Positions 1 to 7,727 are shown, counted from the stretch's first letter. The stretch: DNA of 51,189 bases from Pseudomonas sp. KK4 (GCF_001984065.1 NZ_LYVP01000035.1:1-51189), one strand, 5' to 3'. Notes: generated from the letters alone by a model not told the origin. Numbers and translations: made by a program.

Positions 1-180
1 AGCTGCCTTGCCACAGCAAGCTGCCTTGCCACAGCAAGCTGCCTTGTCACAGCAAGCTGCCTTGTCACAGCAAGCTGTCTTGCCAAAACAAGCTGCCTTG
101 CCACAGCAAGCTGCCTTGCCACAGCAAGCTGCCTTGCCACAGCAAGCTGCCTTGCCACAGCAAGCTCCCTCGCCACAAAG
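1..180. repeat. 18-bp tandem array derived from a REP half-site
   Basis: Nine head-to-tail 18-bp units (AGCTGCCTTGCCACAGCA; copies 3, 4 and 5 carry substitutions) run from base 1 to 162. They are followed at 163-180 by a unit reading AGCTCCCTCGCCACAAAG. That last unit matches the half REP (AGCAAGCTCCCTCGCCAC) seen at 23934-23951 and 28654-28671, so the array looks like an expansion of one REP arm with two fixed changes. The period is a multiple of three, so frames stay open on both strands, but no start site or composition suggests a real protein. The array may extend left of the window. Confidence 0.9.
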
Positions 181-191
181 AGCAGGCCGGT

Positions 192-1055
192 TCAATGCTT
201 GCCGGCAATCTCCTCCAGGTGATCCTCGATCTCCTGCGGCTTGAGCACCAGCACATCGCTCTCTACCGCATCGAGCACCACCTCCGCCGTATTGCCGATC
301 AACGTCCCTGAAAACCCGCTGCGCGCCACGGTGCCGATCACCGTCACGGCCGCTTGCAGCTTGTGCACCATGAACGGGATCAACACATCCGCCGGGCCTT
401 CTTCGATGTGCAGGTGCGCGTCGTCGATGTCGAACTCCGCCTGGAACGCCCTGCATTGCTCGCGATAGCGCGCCTCGATGGTTTCCTTGAGCTGGAAGGT
501 CGGGTCCGCCGAGGACAGCATCGGCGAAGGGTGGGCGCTGATCACATGCAAATGCCCTTTGGCCAGGCTGGCGATGTCATAGCCGTGATCGATGATGGTG
601 TTATGCAGGTGGCGGTGTTCAGGGTCGGTATTGCCGACATCGACGGCCGCCAGAATGACTTTGTCCTTCCAGGAGCCGGCGGTTTTCACCAGCAGGACCG
701 GGGTAGGGCAGTGGCGCAGCAGCTTCCAGTCCGCCGGGGTCAGCAAGGCCTTCTTCAACGCGCTGTCGGGAAAGTGCTGCTTGACCACCAGGCCACAGCC
801 TTCGGCCTGCTGCACATCGACGATGGTTTCGTGCAGGCTCTGATTCCACGCCTGTTCGGTGGTGACGCTGTAACCGTCCTCCAGCAAGGCGGCCTTGAGC
901 ACGCCCAGCATGGCGCTGTGATCATGCTTGGGGTCGCACACCAGCAGGTGCAGATGCGCCTGGGTCACCCGTGCAATCACCTTGGCCCGTTTCAGCGCCA
1001 GGCTTTCCGAGTGTTCGGGCTCGATGACCACCAGAATGCTGCGAATGGCTTGCAT
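192..1055 (-). CDS. Universal stress protein, two tandem Usp domains (UspE-like)
   Basis: This 287-residue protein has two UspA-like domains, roughly residues 1-140 and 150-280, as in UspE. The second domain ends with a GTVARSGFSGTLIGNTAE stretch, which resembles the glycine-rich nucleotide-binding loop of ATP-binding Usp proteins. Such proteins act in the cytoplasm and support survival of starvation or oxygen limitation; the biochemical role is unknown. An AGGAGAT ribosome binding site sits just before the ATG at 1055. It stands alone: miaE is divergent, and the REP-derived array follows. A perfect ANR/FNR-type box and a TATAGT -10 lie upstream at 1098-1140, so anaerobic induction is likely. 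The family call is firm; the exact paralogue is not. Confidence 0.9.
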   Translation of the reverse strand: MQAIRSILVVIEPEHSESLALKRAKVIARVTQAHLHLLVCDPKHDHSAMLGVLKAALLEDGYSVTTEQAWNQSLHETIVDVQQAEGCGLVVKQHFPDSALKKALLTPADWKLLRHCPTPVLLVKTAGSWKDKVILAAVDVGNTDPEHRHLHNTIIDHGYDIASLAKGHLHVISAHPSPMLSSADPTFQLKETIEARYREQCRAFQAEFDIDDAHLHIEEGPADVLIPFMVHKLQAAVTVIGTVARSGFSGTLIGNTAEVVLDAVESDVLVLKPQEIEDHLEEIAGKH

Positions 1056-1097
1056 GATCGGGATCTCCTGAAAATGAAAAAAGCATGGCGTTGCACA

Positions 1098-1140
1098 ACT
1101 ATAGTTGCTGCCCGCCGGCAGGGGCGTTGATGCATATCAA
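1098..1140 (-). promoter_or_regulatory. ANR/FNR-type box and -10 element upstream of the Usp gene
   Basis: TTGATGCATATCAA at 1127-1140 matches the Pseudomonas ANR/DNR consensus TTGAT-N4-ATCAA exactly. Reading toward the Usp gene, a TATAGT -10 hexamer lies at 1103-1098 inside the 12-bp palindrome CAACTATAGTTG. This would place the start near 1091 and the box centre about 42 bp upstream, the spacing of a class II FNR-type promoter. Regulation is inferred, not shown. Confidence 0.75.
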
Positions 1141-1173
1141 TGCACGGCGACTGGTGGTCTGCCGGCAGGCCGG

Positions 1174-1179
1174 TATAAT
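1174..1179 (+). promoter_or_regulatory. miaE: Possible -10 element for miaE
   Basis: A perfect TATAAT lies 40 bp before the miaE start. No good TTGACA-like -35 is seen at the usual distance, so this is only a candidate sigma70 promoter. Confidence 0.4.
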
Positions 1180-1218
1180 CGGCGCCCTTCGTTTTGAACC
1201 TTTTATTCCGTGGGCCCC

Positions 1219-1827
1219 ATGATCCTTCCCGAAATTCACGAATTCCTTGGCTGTCGCACCCCCGACGGCTGGGTCCAGGCCGCGCTGGCCGATCAGGAAA
1301 CCCTGCTGATCGACCACAAGAACTGCGAATTCAAGGCCGCCAGCACCGCGCTGAGCCTGATTGCCAAATATCACGCCCACGTTGACCTGATCAACATGAT
1401 GTCGCGCCTGGCCCGGGAAGAGCTGGTGCATCACGAACAGGTCATGCGCCTGATGAAAAAACGCAAGGTCGAACTGCGTCAGTTGTCCGCCGGACGCTAC
1501 GCCTCGGGGTTGCGCAAAGTGGTGCGCAGTCACGAGCCAGTGAAACTGGTGGATACCCTGGTGGTCGGCGCGTTCATCGAGGCCCGCAGTTGCGAGCGTT
1601 TCGAGGCGCTGGTGCCGCATCTGGACGAGGAACTGGGCAAGTTCTACTTCGGCCTGCTCAAGAGCGAGGCCCGGCATTTCCAGGGTTATCTGAAACTGGC
1701 TTACCAGTACGGTGACGCCAAGGACATCGCCCAGGTGATCGACAAAGTCCGCGCCGCCGAGCAGGAACTGATCGAGTCGCCGGATGTTGAATTTCGCTTC
1801 CACAGCGGCGTTCCCGCCACCGCCTGA
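1219..1827 (+). CDS. miaE: tRNA-(ms2io6A37) hydroxylase MiaE
   Basis: This is a 202-residue protein matching MiaE. MiaE is the oxygen-dependent non-haem diiron enzyme that hydroxylates the isopentenyl side chain of 2-methylthio-N6-isopentenyladenosine at tRNA position 37. The conserved LLIDHKNCEFKAASTAL and LAREELVHHEQV stretches supply Glu and His ligands typical of a ferritin-like diiron helical bundle, and the length is normal for the family. The ATG at 1219 is preferred; an in-frame GTG at 1210 would add three residues. It is transcribed away from the Usp gene and followed by a REP pair. Confidence 0.95.
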   Translation: MILPEIHEFLGCRTPDGWVQAALADQETLLIDHKNCEFKAASTALSLIAKYHAHVDLINMMSRLAREELVHHEQVMRLMKKRKVELRQLSAGRYASGLRKVVRSHEPVKLVDTLVVGAFIEARSCERFEALVPHLDEELGKFYFGLLKSEARHFQGYLKLAYQYGDAKDIAQVIDKVRAAEQELIESPDVEFRFHSGVPATA

Positions 1828-1834
1828 CCACTTC

Positions 1835-1934
1835 TGTAGGAGCGAGCATGCTCGCGATGGTCGTCAACGATAACGCTGGCTGTCTGACACCCCGCAGTGT
1901 CCGTGAATGCCTCGCGAGCAAGCTCGCTCCTACA
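1835..1934. repeat. REPIN, GTAGGAGCGAGC family (inverted REP pair)
   Basis: Two REP arms (TGTAGGAGCGAGCATGCTCGCGATGG, given in pieces: TGTAGGAGCGAGC then ATGCTCGCGATGG, and an inverted CTCGCGAGCAAGCTCGCTCCTACA) flank about 50 bp. This is the paired arrangement of a REPIN. The right arm overlaps the end of the GFA gene and supplies its stop codon. Confidence 0.85.
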
Positions 1935-2418
1935 AGCTCAATCCCAGCCGCTCATGCCAATCGGCAATGGATTCCTCGGGATAGACATCGAACTGCTTGT
2001 CGCCCGGCTTGATCTCCACCTCTACCCACGGCGCCTTGGAATCGAGCAGCAAATGGGTGTGCTCCGGCGGCACCGGCAGCGGGGTGTCGATGGCCGAGGC
2101 GAACGGGTGGATCAGTTCCGGCCATTCCGGGCTGAACAACCACAAACCTGACCCACACACCGAACAGAAATGCCGCTCGGCACTGCTGCGATGAGCTCGC
2201 GCTTCACCGTCGCCCTTGAGCAGCGCATGGTAGATCGCGACGTTCTTGCGCCCGCGGACCCGCAGGCTGTCGGCATCCCCGGCAATATTGATCGAATAAC
2301 CGCCCCCGCCCTGGGTCTTGCGGCAGATCGAGCAATAGCACCGTTGATACGGATAGGGATGCTCACTGGTGAGGCTGAACGAAACGGCGCCGCAATGGCA
2401 GGAGCCTTCGAGATGCAT
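1930..2418 (-). CDS. GFA-family (DUF636) zinc-binding protein
   Basis: The 162-residue protein starts MHLEGSCHCGAVSF and carries the cysteine sets of the glutathione-dependent formaldehyde-activating (GFA/CENP-V) family: CHC near residue 9, CYCSIC near 28 and CSVCG near residue 86. These bind zinc in the Gfa fold. Most members have no proven substrate, so a role in formaldehyde or other thiol chemistry is only a family inference. The last codons and the TAG stop fall at the edge of a REP element (see findings). The neighbours on either side do not suggest a pathway. Confidence 0.85.
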   Translation of the reverse strand: MHLEGSCHCGAVSFSLTSEHPYPYQRCYCSICRKTQGGGGYSINIAGDADSLRVRGRKNVAIYHALLKGDGEARAHRSSAERHFCSVCGSGLWLFSPEWPELIHPFASAIDTPLPVPPEHTHLLLDSKAPWVEVEIKPGDKQFDVYPEESIADWHERLGLSL

Positions 2419-2553
2419 GGTGGTCTCCGTTGCAATCGGGATGATCCCATCAGCCTAGACCGGCACCAGAATCGCGTCGCCGGCGGCCACTGGTTTCAAA
2501 GTAACCTGTTTGCTGCAGCCTGGTGGGCAAGCGTGCGGAGATCTTCGGCGGCC

Positions 2554-2665
2554 CCTTCGCGAGCAAGCCCGCTCCCACATTTGGACTGCATTCCCTCTGC
2601 AGAAGCTGACGCGCTTCCAGATATGGAATGCATTCCCCTGTGGGAGCGGGCTTGCTCGCGAAGAA
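2554..2665. repeat. REPIN, GTGGGAGCGGGC family
   Basis: An inverted pair of REP arms, TTCGCGAGCAAGCCCGCTCC at the left and GTGGGAGCGGGCTTGCTCGC at the right, enclose about 60 bp. It lies between the GFA gene and the alkA-like gene; no other gene is visible in 2419-2677. Confidence 0.85.
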
Positions 2666-2677
2666 CGATAACGCGGT

Positions 2678-3295
2678 CTACCGGGCCGGCACCCGCCACA
2701 AATACCACGCAGCCACCGTCCGATACGGGCTCCACGCCTGCCCAATCTCAATCATCTGTTTGCGCGTGGGCTGCACCGCCAATCCCTTCCAACGCCGATA
2801 CCCCTCACGCACGCCAAAATCATCCGCGGGCAAGATATCCGGCCGCTCCAGGCTGTAGATCAACAGCATCTCCACCGTCCAGCGGCCCACGCCGCGCAGG
2901 GTGACCAGTCGTTCGATCAACGCTTCGTCGTCCATGGCCAAGGCGCTGGCGTAGTCCGGCACCACACCGTCCAGGGTCGCTTGAGCAATACCCTGGATAG
3001 TGGCGATCTTGCTCGCGGAAAAGCCGCAGCTGCGCAGTTGATCGAAGTCGCTGGCGACAATTTGTTCGGGCCTGGGGAACGTGACCTGCGGAAATAGCGC
3101 AAGCAGTCGTCCGACGATGGCATCACCGGCCCGGGCGTGCAGTTGCTGGTAGGCAATCGCCCGCACCAGCGACTCGTAGGGATCGCGGGCAGGGTGGGGT
3201 TGATGCAGGCAGGGGCCGATGGCGTCGATGTGCCGACGCCAGTCGTCATCCAGGGATGCCAGCCAGTGCATGGCGGGCAGGTAAGGGTCAGGCAT
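2678..3295 (-). CDS. alkA: DNA-3-methyladenine glycosylase, HhH-GPD family (AlkA-like)
   Basis: A 205-residue base-excision glycosylase of the helix-hairpin-helix GPD superfamily, which removes alkylated purines from DNA. The hairpin LRGVGRWTVEMLLIYSL is followed by LPADDFGVR, in which the second Asp is the catalytic residue position. The upstream AIAYQQLHARAGDAI helix is typical. It is shorter than E. coli AlkA (282) because it lacks the N-terminal domain, like other DNA-3-methyladenine glycosylase 2 types. It starts 18 bp downstream of ada on the same strand, so the two probably form an adaptive-response operon. Confidence 0.9.
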   Translation of the reverse strand: MPDPYLPAMHWLASLDDDWRRHIDAIGPCLHQPHPARDPYESLVRAIAYQQLHARAGDAIVGRLLALFPQVTFPRPEQIVASDFDQLRSCGFSASKIATIQGIAQATLDGVVPDYASALAMDDEALIERLVTLRGVGRWTVEMLLIYSLERPDILPADDFGVREGYRRWKGLAVQPTRKQMIEIGQAWSPYRTVAAWYLWRVPAR

Positions 3296-3313
3296 GGAGC
3301 GTCCTGCTTGTGT

Positions 3314-4396
3314 TCAAAGGGCCAGTTGCTCGGTGAGCTGCACCGCGGCATTTTCCAGCCGCAACAGAAACGCCTTGCGTGGCTGGCCTCCAGCGTAGCC
3401 GGTCAGCGAGCCGTCGGCGCCGATCACGCGATGGCAGGGCACCACGATCGAAAGGCGGTTGTGACCGTTGGCCAGACCCACGGCGCGGCTGGCGCCGGGT
3501 TTGCCCAGCAGGCGTGCGATGGCGCCGTAGGTGGTGGTATGGCCGTAAGGAATGTTGGCCAGTTCGGCCCAGACCCGGCGCGAGAACTCGCTGCCAGGCA
3601 TGTGCAGGGTAACGCTGAATTCACTGCGTTGGCCAGCAAAGTACTCGGCCAGTTGCTGTTCGATGTGCTGCAAATGCGCGTTATGCCCCGGTGCGACGGC
3701 GTAGCCGAAGCGGTGTTGCAGGGATTCGACTTGCCGGGTCAGGGATGGCTGGTCAAGAAATTCCAGCAGCACCAGGCCGCGCCGTTCGGCCATGGCGATC
3801 ATCGGTCCCAGGGGCGTGGTCAGGCGAGTGAACAGCAAGGGTTCGCTGTTGGCGGCGCGGCCCGGGGTGATGTGGAAGGACTTCTGGAACGCGTCGCGAA
3901 AACCGCTCAGGGATTCGTAACCGGAGTCGAAGGCCGCGCTGTCGATGGAATCGCCTTGCTTGATGCCGCCCAACGCCATGCCCAGGCGCCGGGTGCGCAG
4001 CCAGGCATGGAAAGTCATGCCGAAATGCTGCTTGAACCAGCGACGCAATTTCAGCGGCTCGATGCCTTCGGCCTGCAACTGGGCGTCGCTCCAGCGCTGC
4101 TCGGGGTCGCCGTCCACCAGGGTCAGCAAGCGCTGTACCCATGGCGGCGCAATCGCCGCAGCGTCCATGGGTTTGCAGCGCAGGCACGCTCGATAGCCCG
4201 CCGCCAAGCACTCATCGGCGTGACCGAAGAACTCGACGTTCTCCGGTTTCGGGCTGCGCGCGGTGCAACCGGGGCGGCAGAAAATTCCGGTGGTCTTGAC
4301 CGCGGTAAAGAACACCCCCTCATAGGAAGTGTCTCGTTCGAGCATGGCGCGAACCATCTCGGCGCGGGGTGGAAGGAGCGTGTTTTGTAAGTTCAT
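3314..4396 (-). CDS. ada: Ada: methylphosphotriester/O6-methylguanine methyltransferase and activator
   Basis: The 360-residue bifunctional Ada protein has its full set of parts. An N-terminal zinc domain carries Cys40, Cys44, Cys71 and Cys74 (TGIFCRPGCTARSPKP and YRACLRCKP). An AraC-type helix-turn-helix region lies near 90-175. The C-terminal O6-alkylguanine transferase holds the active-site PCHRVIG near residue 320. In Ada, methylation of an N-terminal Cys turns it into an activator of ada and alkA. The start at 4396 (MNLQNTLL) fits E. coli Ada (354); an in-frame ATG at 4432 would add 12 unlikely residues. alkA follows directly. Confidence 0.95.
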   Translation of the reverse strand: MNLQNTLLPPRAEMVRAMLERDTSYEGVFFTAVKTTGIFCRPGCTARSPKPENVEFFGHADECLAAGYRACLRCKPMDAAAIAPPWVQRLLTLVDGDPEQRWSDAQLQAEGIEPLKLRRWFKQHFGMTFHAWLRTRRLGMALGGIKQGDSIDSAAFDSGYESLSGFRDAFQKSFHITPGRAANSEPLLFTRLTTPLGPMIAMAERRGLVLLEFLDQPSLTRQVESLQHRFGYAVAPGHNAHLQHIEQQLAEYFAGQRSEFSVTLHMPGSEFSRRVWAELANIPYGHTTTYGAIARLLGKPGASRAVGLANGHNRLSIVVPCHRVIGADGSLTGYAGGQPRKAFLLRLENAAVQLTEQLAL

Positions 4397-4455
4397 GGGC
4401 GCAGCATAGAACGGGGCGACAGGCGCCTCCACCGGAAAATCGACAGGGAATTTCT

Positions 4456-4560
4456 TCAGCTACGCCGTGCCATCAGCAACACCGAGGCGGCCGCCGACAG
4501 CAGCCTTCACGCCACTCGGGTGAATCGCCCCATAGAGTCAGGTCGCCAGTTGCCGGAGCA
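4456..4560 (-). pseudogene. Possible 3' remnant of a membrane protein
   Basis: Between ada and the DMT transporter, one minus-strand frame reads GNWRPDSMGRFTRVA, a TGA stop, then RLLSAAASVLLMARRS and TGA. The hydrophobic tail with basic end resembles the C-terminus of an integral membrane protein such as a LysE-type exporter, broken by one stop. The stretch is short and the resemblance is by eye only; it may be chance. Confidence 0.2.
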
Positions 4561-4564
4561 GTGC

Positions 4565-5461
4565 CTAGCGAGCGAACTTCTTCGCCCCGGCCACACAGGC
4601 AATCACCGCGACAGTCACACCCAGCATGCCGATGCTTACGTGCTCATGCAGCAGGGTCGCCGCCAGTGCCAGGCCGAAAAACGGTTGCAGCAGTTGCAAC
4701 TGCCCGACGGCGGCAATCCCGCCCTGGGCCAGGCCCCGATACCAGAACACGAAGCCGATCAGCATGCTGAACAGCGACACATACCCCAGGCTGAACCAGG
4801 CGGGTGTGCTGATGGTGCTGAACGACGCCGGCATGCGCCACCAGGTCAGGGCCGCCATGACCGGCAGCGCCAGCACCAAGGCCCAGCAGATCACCTGCCA
4901 GCCGCCCAAGGTGCGGGACAATTTCGCGCCTTCGGCATACCCCAGGCCACAGGCCAGGATCGCCAGCAGCATCAGGATGTCGCCCTGAGGCGAGGCGCTC
5001 AGGCCCTGGGCGAGGGCAAAGCCGACCACCAGCAGGCTGCCCAGTATCGAAAAGAACCAGAACACCGGCCGAGGCCGTTCACCACCGCGTACTACCCCAA
5101 ATACCGCAGTGGCCAGAGGCAGCAGGCCGACGAAGACGATGGAGTGCGCGGACGTCACGTACTGCAGTGCCAGGGCGGTCAGCAGCGGAAAGCCGAGCAC
5201 CACGCCCAATGCCACGATGGCCAACGGCAGCAGTTGCTGACGCGCCGGGCGCTTTTCCCGGAACAACAGCAGCAGGCCGACCGCCAGAAGCGCCGCAATG
5301 GTCGCGCGGGCGACCGTAAGAAACACCGGGTCGAATTCTGCCACCGCCACCCGCGTCGCGGGCAATGAGCCGCTGAAGATCACCACGCCGATCAAGCCAT
5401 TGATCCAGCCGCTGACGCCGTTTTCCAGTACCCGGTTTTGCAAGTTCGAAGTCCGTTCCAT
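4565..5461 (-). CDS. EamA/DMT-family inner-membrane transporter
   Basis: A 298-residue member of the drug/metabolite transporter superfamily, with ten predicted hydrophobic segments in two EamA repeats. One begins around WINGLIGVVIFSGSLPATRVAV and the second around ICWALVLALPVMAAL. Such proteins export amino acids or other small metabolites; the substrate here cannot be read. The start at 5461 (MERTSNLQ) is chosen over 5476 and 5521, which reach into the regulatory region. It is divergent from a MocR-type regulator 89 bp away, the usual arrangement in which the regulator controls the transporter. Confidence 0.85.
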   Translation of the reverse strand: MERTSNLQNRVLENGVSGWINGLIGVVIFSGSLPATRVAVAEFDPVFLTVARATIAALLAVGLLLLFREKRPARQQLLPLAIVALGVVLGFPLLTALALQYVTSAHSIVFVGLLPLATAVFGVVRGGERPRPVFWFFSILGSLLVVGFALAQGLSASPQGDILMLLAILACGLGYAEGAKLSRTLGGWQVICWALVLALPVMAALTWWRMPASFSTISTPAWFSLGYVSLFSMLIGFVFWYRGLAQGGIAAVGQLQLLQPFFGLALAATLLHEHVSIGMLGVTVAVIACVAGAKKFAR

Positions 5462-5478
5462 GTCGCTCACACTCATTG

Positions 5479-5543
5479 ATGGGTTGCATGAAACCCATGC
5501 TATGGCTGAGTATCGATACAATCAAAAAATTGTCATGGATACA
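5479..5543. promoter_or_regulatory. Operator-like repeats between the DMT transporter and MocR regulator
   Basis: The divergent spacer holds a perfect inverted repeat ATGGGTT-N6-AACCCAT at 5479-5498, a 10-bp palindrome GTATCGATAC at 5510-5519, and a near-direct repeat ATCGATACA (5512-5520) / ATGGATACA (5535-5543) 23 bp apart, about two helical turns. MocR-type regulators are known to bind direct repeats in divergent promoters. Assignment to this regulator is inference. Confidence 0.5.
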
Positions 5544-5550
5544 TCTCGAC

Positions 5551-6882
5551 ATGCCACGCTCGCGCTATAAATCCCTGGTCGATGCCTTTGCCGCTGACAT
5601 CCGTTCAGGCCAATTGCCCCCCGGCACACGGCTGCCCACCCATCGGCAATTGGCGTTGGAGCATGGTCTGGCGCTGGTCACGGCGAGCCGGGTCTACGCG
5701 GAACTGGAGGGCATGGGCCTGATCAGCGGCGAAACCGGACGCGGGACCTTTGTCCGGGAGACGTCGCTGCCGCCCGGTCAGGGGATCTCGCAGTCGGTGG
5801 TGGCGGCGGGGATGATCGACCTCAACTTTAACTATCCGTCGCTGCCCGGCCAGGCGGATTTGTTGCGCACGGCGCTGCGTCAGCTTGCGTTGTCCGGCGA
5901 CCTGGAAGCGCTGCTGCGTTATCAGCCCCACGCCGGCCGCCTGCACGAACGCGCCTCGGTAGCGCGGCATCTGGTCGAGCGCGGCCTCAAGGTGTCGGCC
6001 GAACAGGTGCTGATCGTCAGCGGCGCCCAGCATGGCCTGGCGGTGGTGATGATGACGCTGCTCAAGCCCGGCGATGTGATCGTCGCCGATGCCTTGACCT
6101 ATCCAGGGTTCAAGACCCTGGCCGAAACCCTGCACCTCGAAGTACTGCCCATTCCCGTCACCGACCTGGGGCCGGATCTGCCGGCCCTGGAAAAGCTCTG
6201 TCGCAATCGCCCGGTACGGGCCATCTACTCGATGCCGACCCTGCAAAATCCACTGGGATGGGTGCTGAGCGCCGATCAGCGCGAACGGTTGGTGGCGATT
6301 GCGCGCCAGCATGACCTGACGATCATCGAGGATGCCGCCTACGCGTTCCTGGCCGAGAATCCGCCGCCACCCCTGGTGGAAATGGCGCCGGAGCGCACGG
6401 TGTATGTCAGCGGTTTATCGAAAAACATCGCCACCGGTTTGCGCGTCGGCTTTATCGCCGCGCCCGCGCGCTGGATCGCGGGATTCGAACGCACGATCAT
6501 GGCCACCACCTGGAACACGCCTGGCGTAATGACGGCCATCGCCACTGCCTGGCTGGACGATGGCACCGTGGTCAAGTTGGAGGCGCAAAAGCGTGCAGAC
6601 GCACGGGCCCGCCAAGCAATGGCCCGTGAGCAGTTGGCGGGGCTGCGGATCATCAGTCACCCGTCCTCGTACTTCATCTGGCTGCCGTTGACCGAGGATG
6701 CCCGCGCCGACCGGATCGCCATGGCCTTGATGCGGGAACAGGTATCGGTTTCGCCGGCCGAACCCTTCGCGATCACCAGCCATGTGCCCCACGCCATTCG
6801 CCTGGCTTTAGGGTCGGTGGACGTGGAGTCGCTGCGTCAGGCGCTGGTGAAAGTGAAGCGGGTGGTGGGCTATTACCAGTAG
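5551..6882 (+). CDS. MocR-type regulator (GntR HTH fused to aminotransferase fold)
   Basis: A 443-residue two-domain regulator. An N-terminal GntR winged helix lies at residues 1-70, including GTRLPTHRQLALEHGLALVTASRVYAEL (shown in pieces: GTRLPTHRQLA, TASRVYAEL). The C-terminal domain is class I PLP aminotransferase-like, from about residue 90, with the PLP-lysine motif YVSGLSKNIATGLRVGF. MocR proteins use PLP to sense amines or amino acids. The ATG at 5551 gives MPRSRYKSLV, the usual N-terminus; upstream frame-open codons lie in the operator region. It most likely controls the divergent DMT exporter; the effector is unknown. Confidence 0.92.
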   Translation: MPRSRYKSLVDAFAADIRSGQLPPGTRLPTHRQLALEHGLALVTASRVYAELEGMGLISGETGRGTFVRETSLPPGQGISQSVVAAGMIDLNFNYPSLPGQADLLRTALRQLALSGDLEALLRYQPHAGRLHERASVARHLVERGLKVSAEQVLIVSGAQHGLAVVMMTLLKPGDVIVADALTYPGFKTLAETLHLEVLPIPVTDLGPDLPALEKLCRNRPVRAIYSMPTLQNPLGWVLSADQRERLVAIARQHDLTIIEDAAYAFLAENPPPPLVEMAPERTVYVSGLSKNIATGLRVGFIAAPARWIAGFERTIMATTWNTPGVMTAIATAWLDDGTVVKLEAQKRADARARQAMAREQLAGLRIISHPSSYFIWLPLTEDARADRIAMALMREQVSVSPAEPFAITSHVPHAIRLALGSVDVESLRQALVKVKRVVGYYQ

Positions 6883-6964
6883 CGCAGGGCAGTTTTGTTC
6901 AATACGCGCCGTGTCGCGCTCTTTACCTTGAGGCCTGGTTCAACTGACAGGAAGAAGGTGTGCG

Positions 6965-7558
6965 ATGAGTCTGATGATGTCCATGGCGGCGTTTGCGCTG
7001 GCCGCTTCGATCACCCCGGGGCCGGTGAATATCGTGGCCTTGAGTTCCGGCGCCCGTTTCGGCTTTCGCGCCAGCCAGCGGCACGTGGCCGGGGCGACCC
7101 TGGGGTTCGTGTTACTGCTGGTGCTGATGGGCCTGGGGTTGCATGAGTTGTTGCGGCTCTGGCCGGCCCTGACCCAGGTGGTGCAGTGGGCCGGGGTGGC
7201 ATTTTTGTTGTACATGGCATTCAAGCTGGCGGCGGACAACGGCCAGCTTGAAGCCAAAGACGCAAGTCGCGCGCCGTCGATGCTGTACGGCGCGGTGATG
7301 CAATGGCTCAACCCGAAAGCCTGGCTGGCCTGCGTGGCCGGCATGGGAGCGTTCGTCGCCGATGGTGAAGCGCGGTTGGTGTGGCAGTTTGCGGCGGTGT
7401 ACCTGGTGATCTGTTATCTGTCGGTGGGCTGCTGGGCTTATGCCGGGACGTTTTTGCGCGGGTACTTGAACAATCCGGCGGGGATGCGGTTGTTCAATCG
7501 GCTGATGGCGATGATGTTGGCGGTGAGTGCGGTTTACCTGGTACTGCCCGGCAGCTGA
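6965..7558 (+). CDS. LysE-family translocator
   Basis: A 197-residue membrane protein with about six hydrophobic segments and the LysE/RhtB signature near the N-terminus (AASITPGPVNIVALSSGARFG). The family exports amino acids and derivatives such as homoserine lactone; the substrate is unknown. AGGAAG lies before the ATG at 6965. It follows the MocR gene by 82 bp on the same strand and could share its transcription, and converges with an AraC-type gene. Its stop codon lies in the first copy of a 22-bp duplication next to a REP. Confidence 0.88.
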   Translation: MSLMMSMAAFALAASITPGPVNIVALSSGARFGFRASQRHVAGATLGFVLLLVLMGLGLHELLRLWPALTQVVQWAGVAFLLYMAFKLAADNGQLEAKDASRAPSMLYGAVMQWLNPKAWLACVAGMGAFVADGEARLVWQFAAVYLVICYLSVGCWAYAGTFLRGYLNNPAGMRLFNRLMAMMLAVSAVYLVLPGS

Positions 7559-7582
7559 CCTGATGCTGCCCGGCAGTTGACC

Positions 7583-7704
7583 TGTGGCGAGGGAGCTTGC
7601 TCCCGTCCGGCGGCGAAGCCGTCGCGAAACCTGAATGCATGGTGTGCCTGAAGAATCGCCGGGGGCCGCTTCGCAGCCCAGCGGGAGCATGCTCCCTCGC
7701 CACA
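7583..7704. repeat. REPIN, GTGGCGAGGGAGC family
   Basis: Inverted arms TGTGGCGAGGGAGCTTGCTC (left) and GAGCATGCTCCCTCGCCACA (right) enclose about 75 bp between the convergent LysE and AraC genes. Confidence 0.85.
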
Positions 7705-7727
7705 ATGAATATGCCGAGGGCTGATGC

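Noticed and set aside
1..180. CRISPR-like repeat array at the left edge
   Set aside because: Units are directly adjacent with no spacers, and no cas genes are present.
8..256. Repetitive open frames encoding QQAALP- or LLWQGS-type hexapeptides
   Set aside because: They arise because the 18-bp unit is a multiple of three; no ribosome site and no codon bias supports a gene.
2461..2550. Possible C-terminal gene remnant reading SKQVTLKPVAAGDAILVPV on the minus strand
   Set aside because: Too short to assign and without a body upstream, which is REP sequence; kept only as a note.
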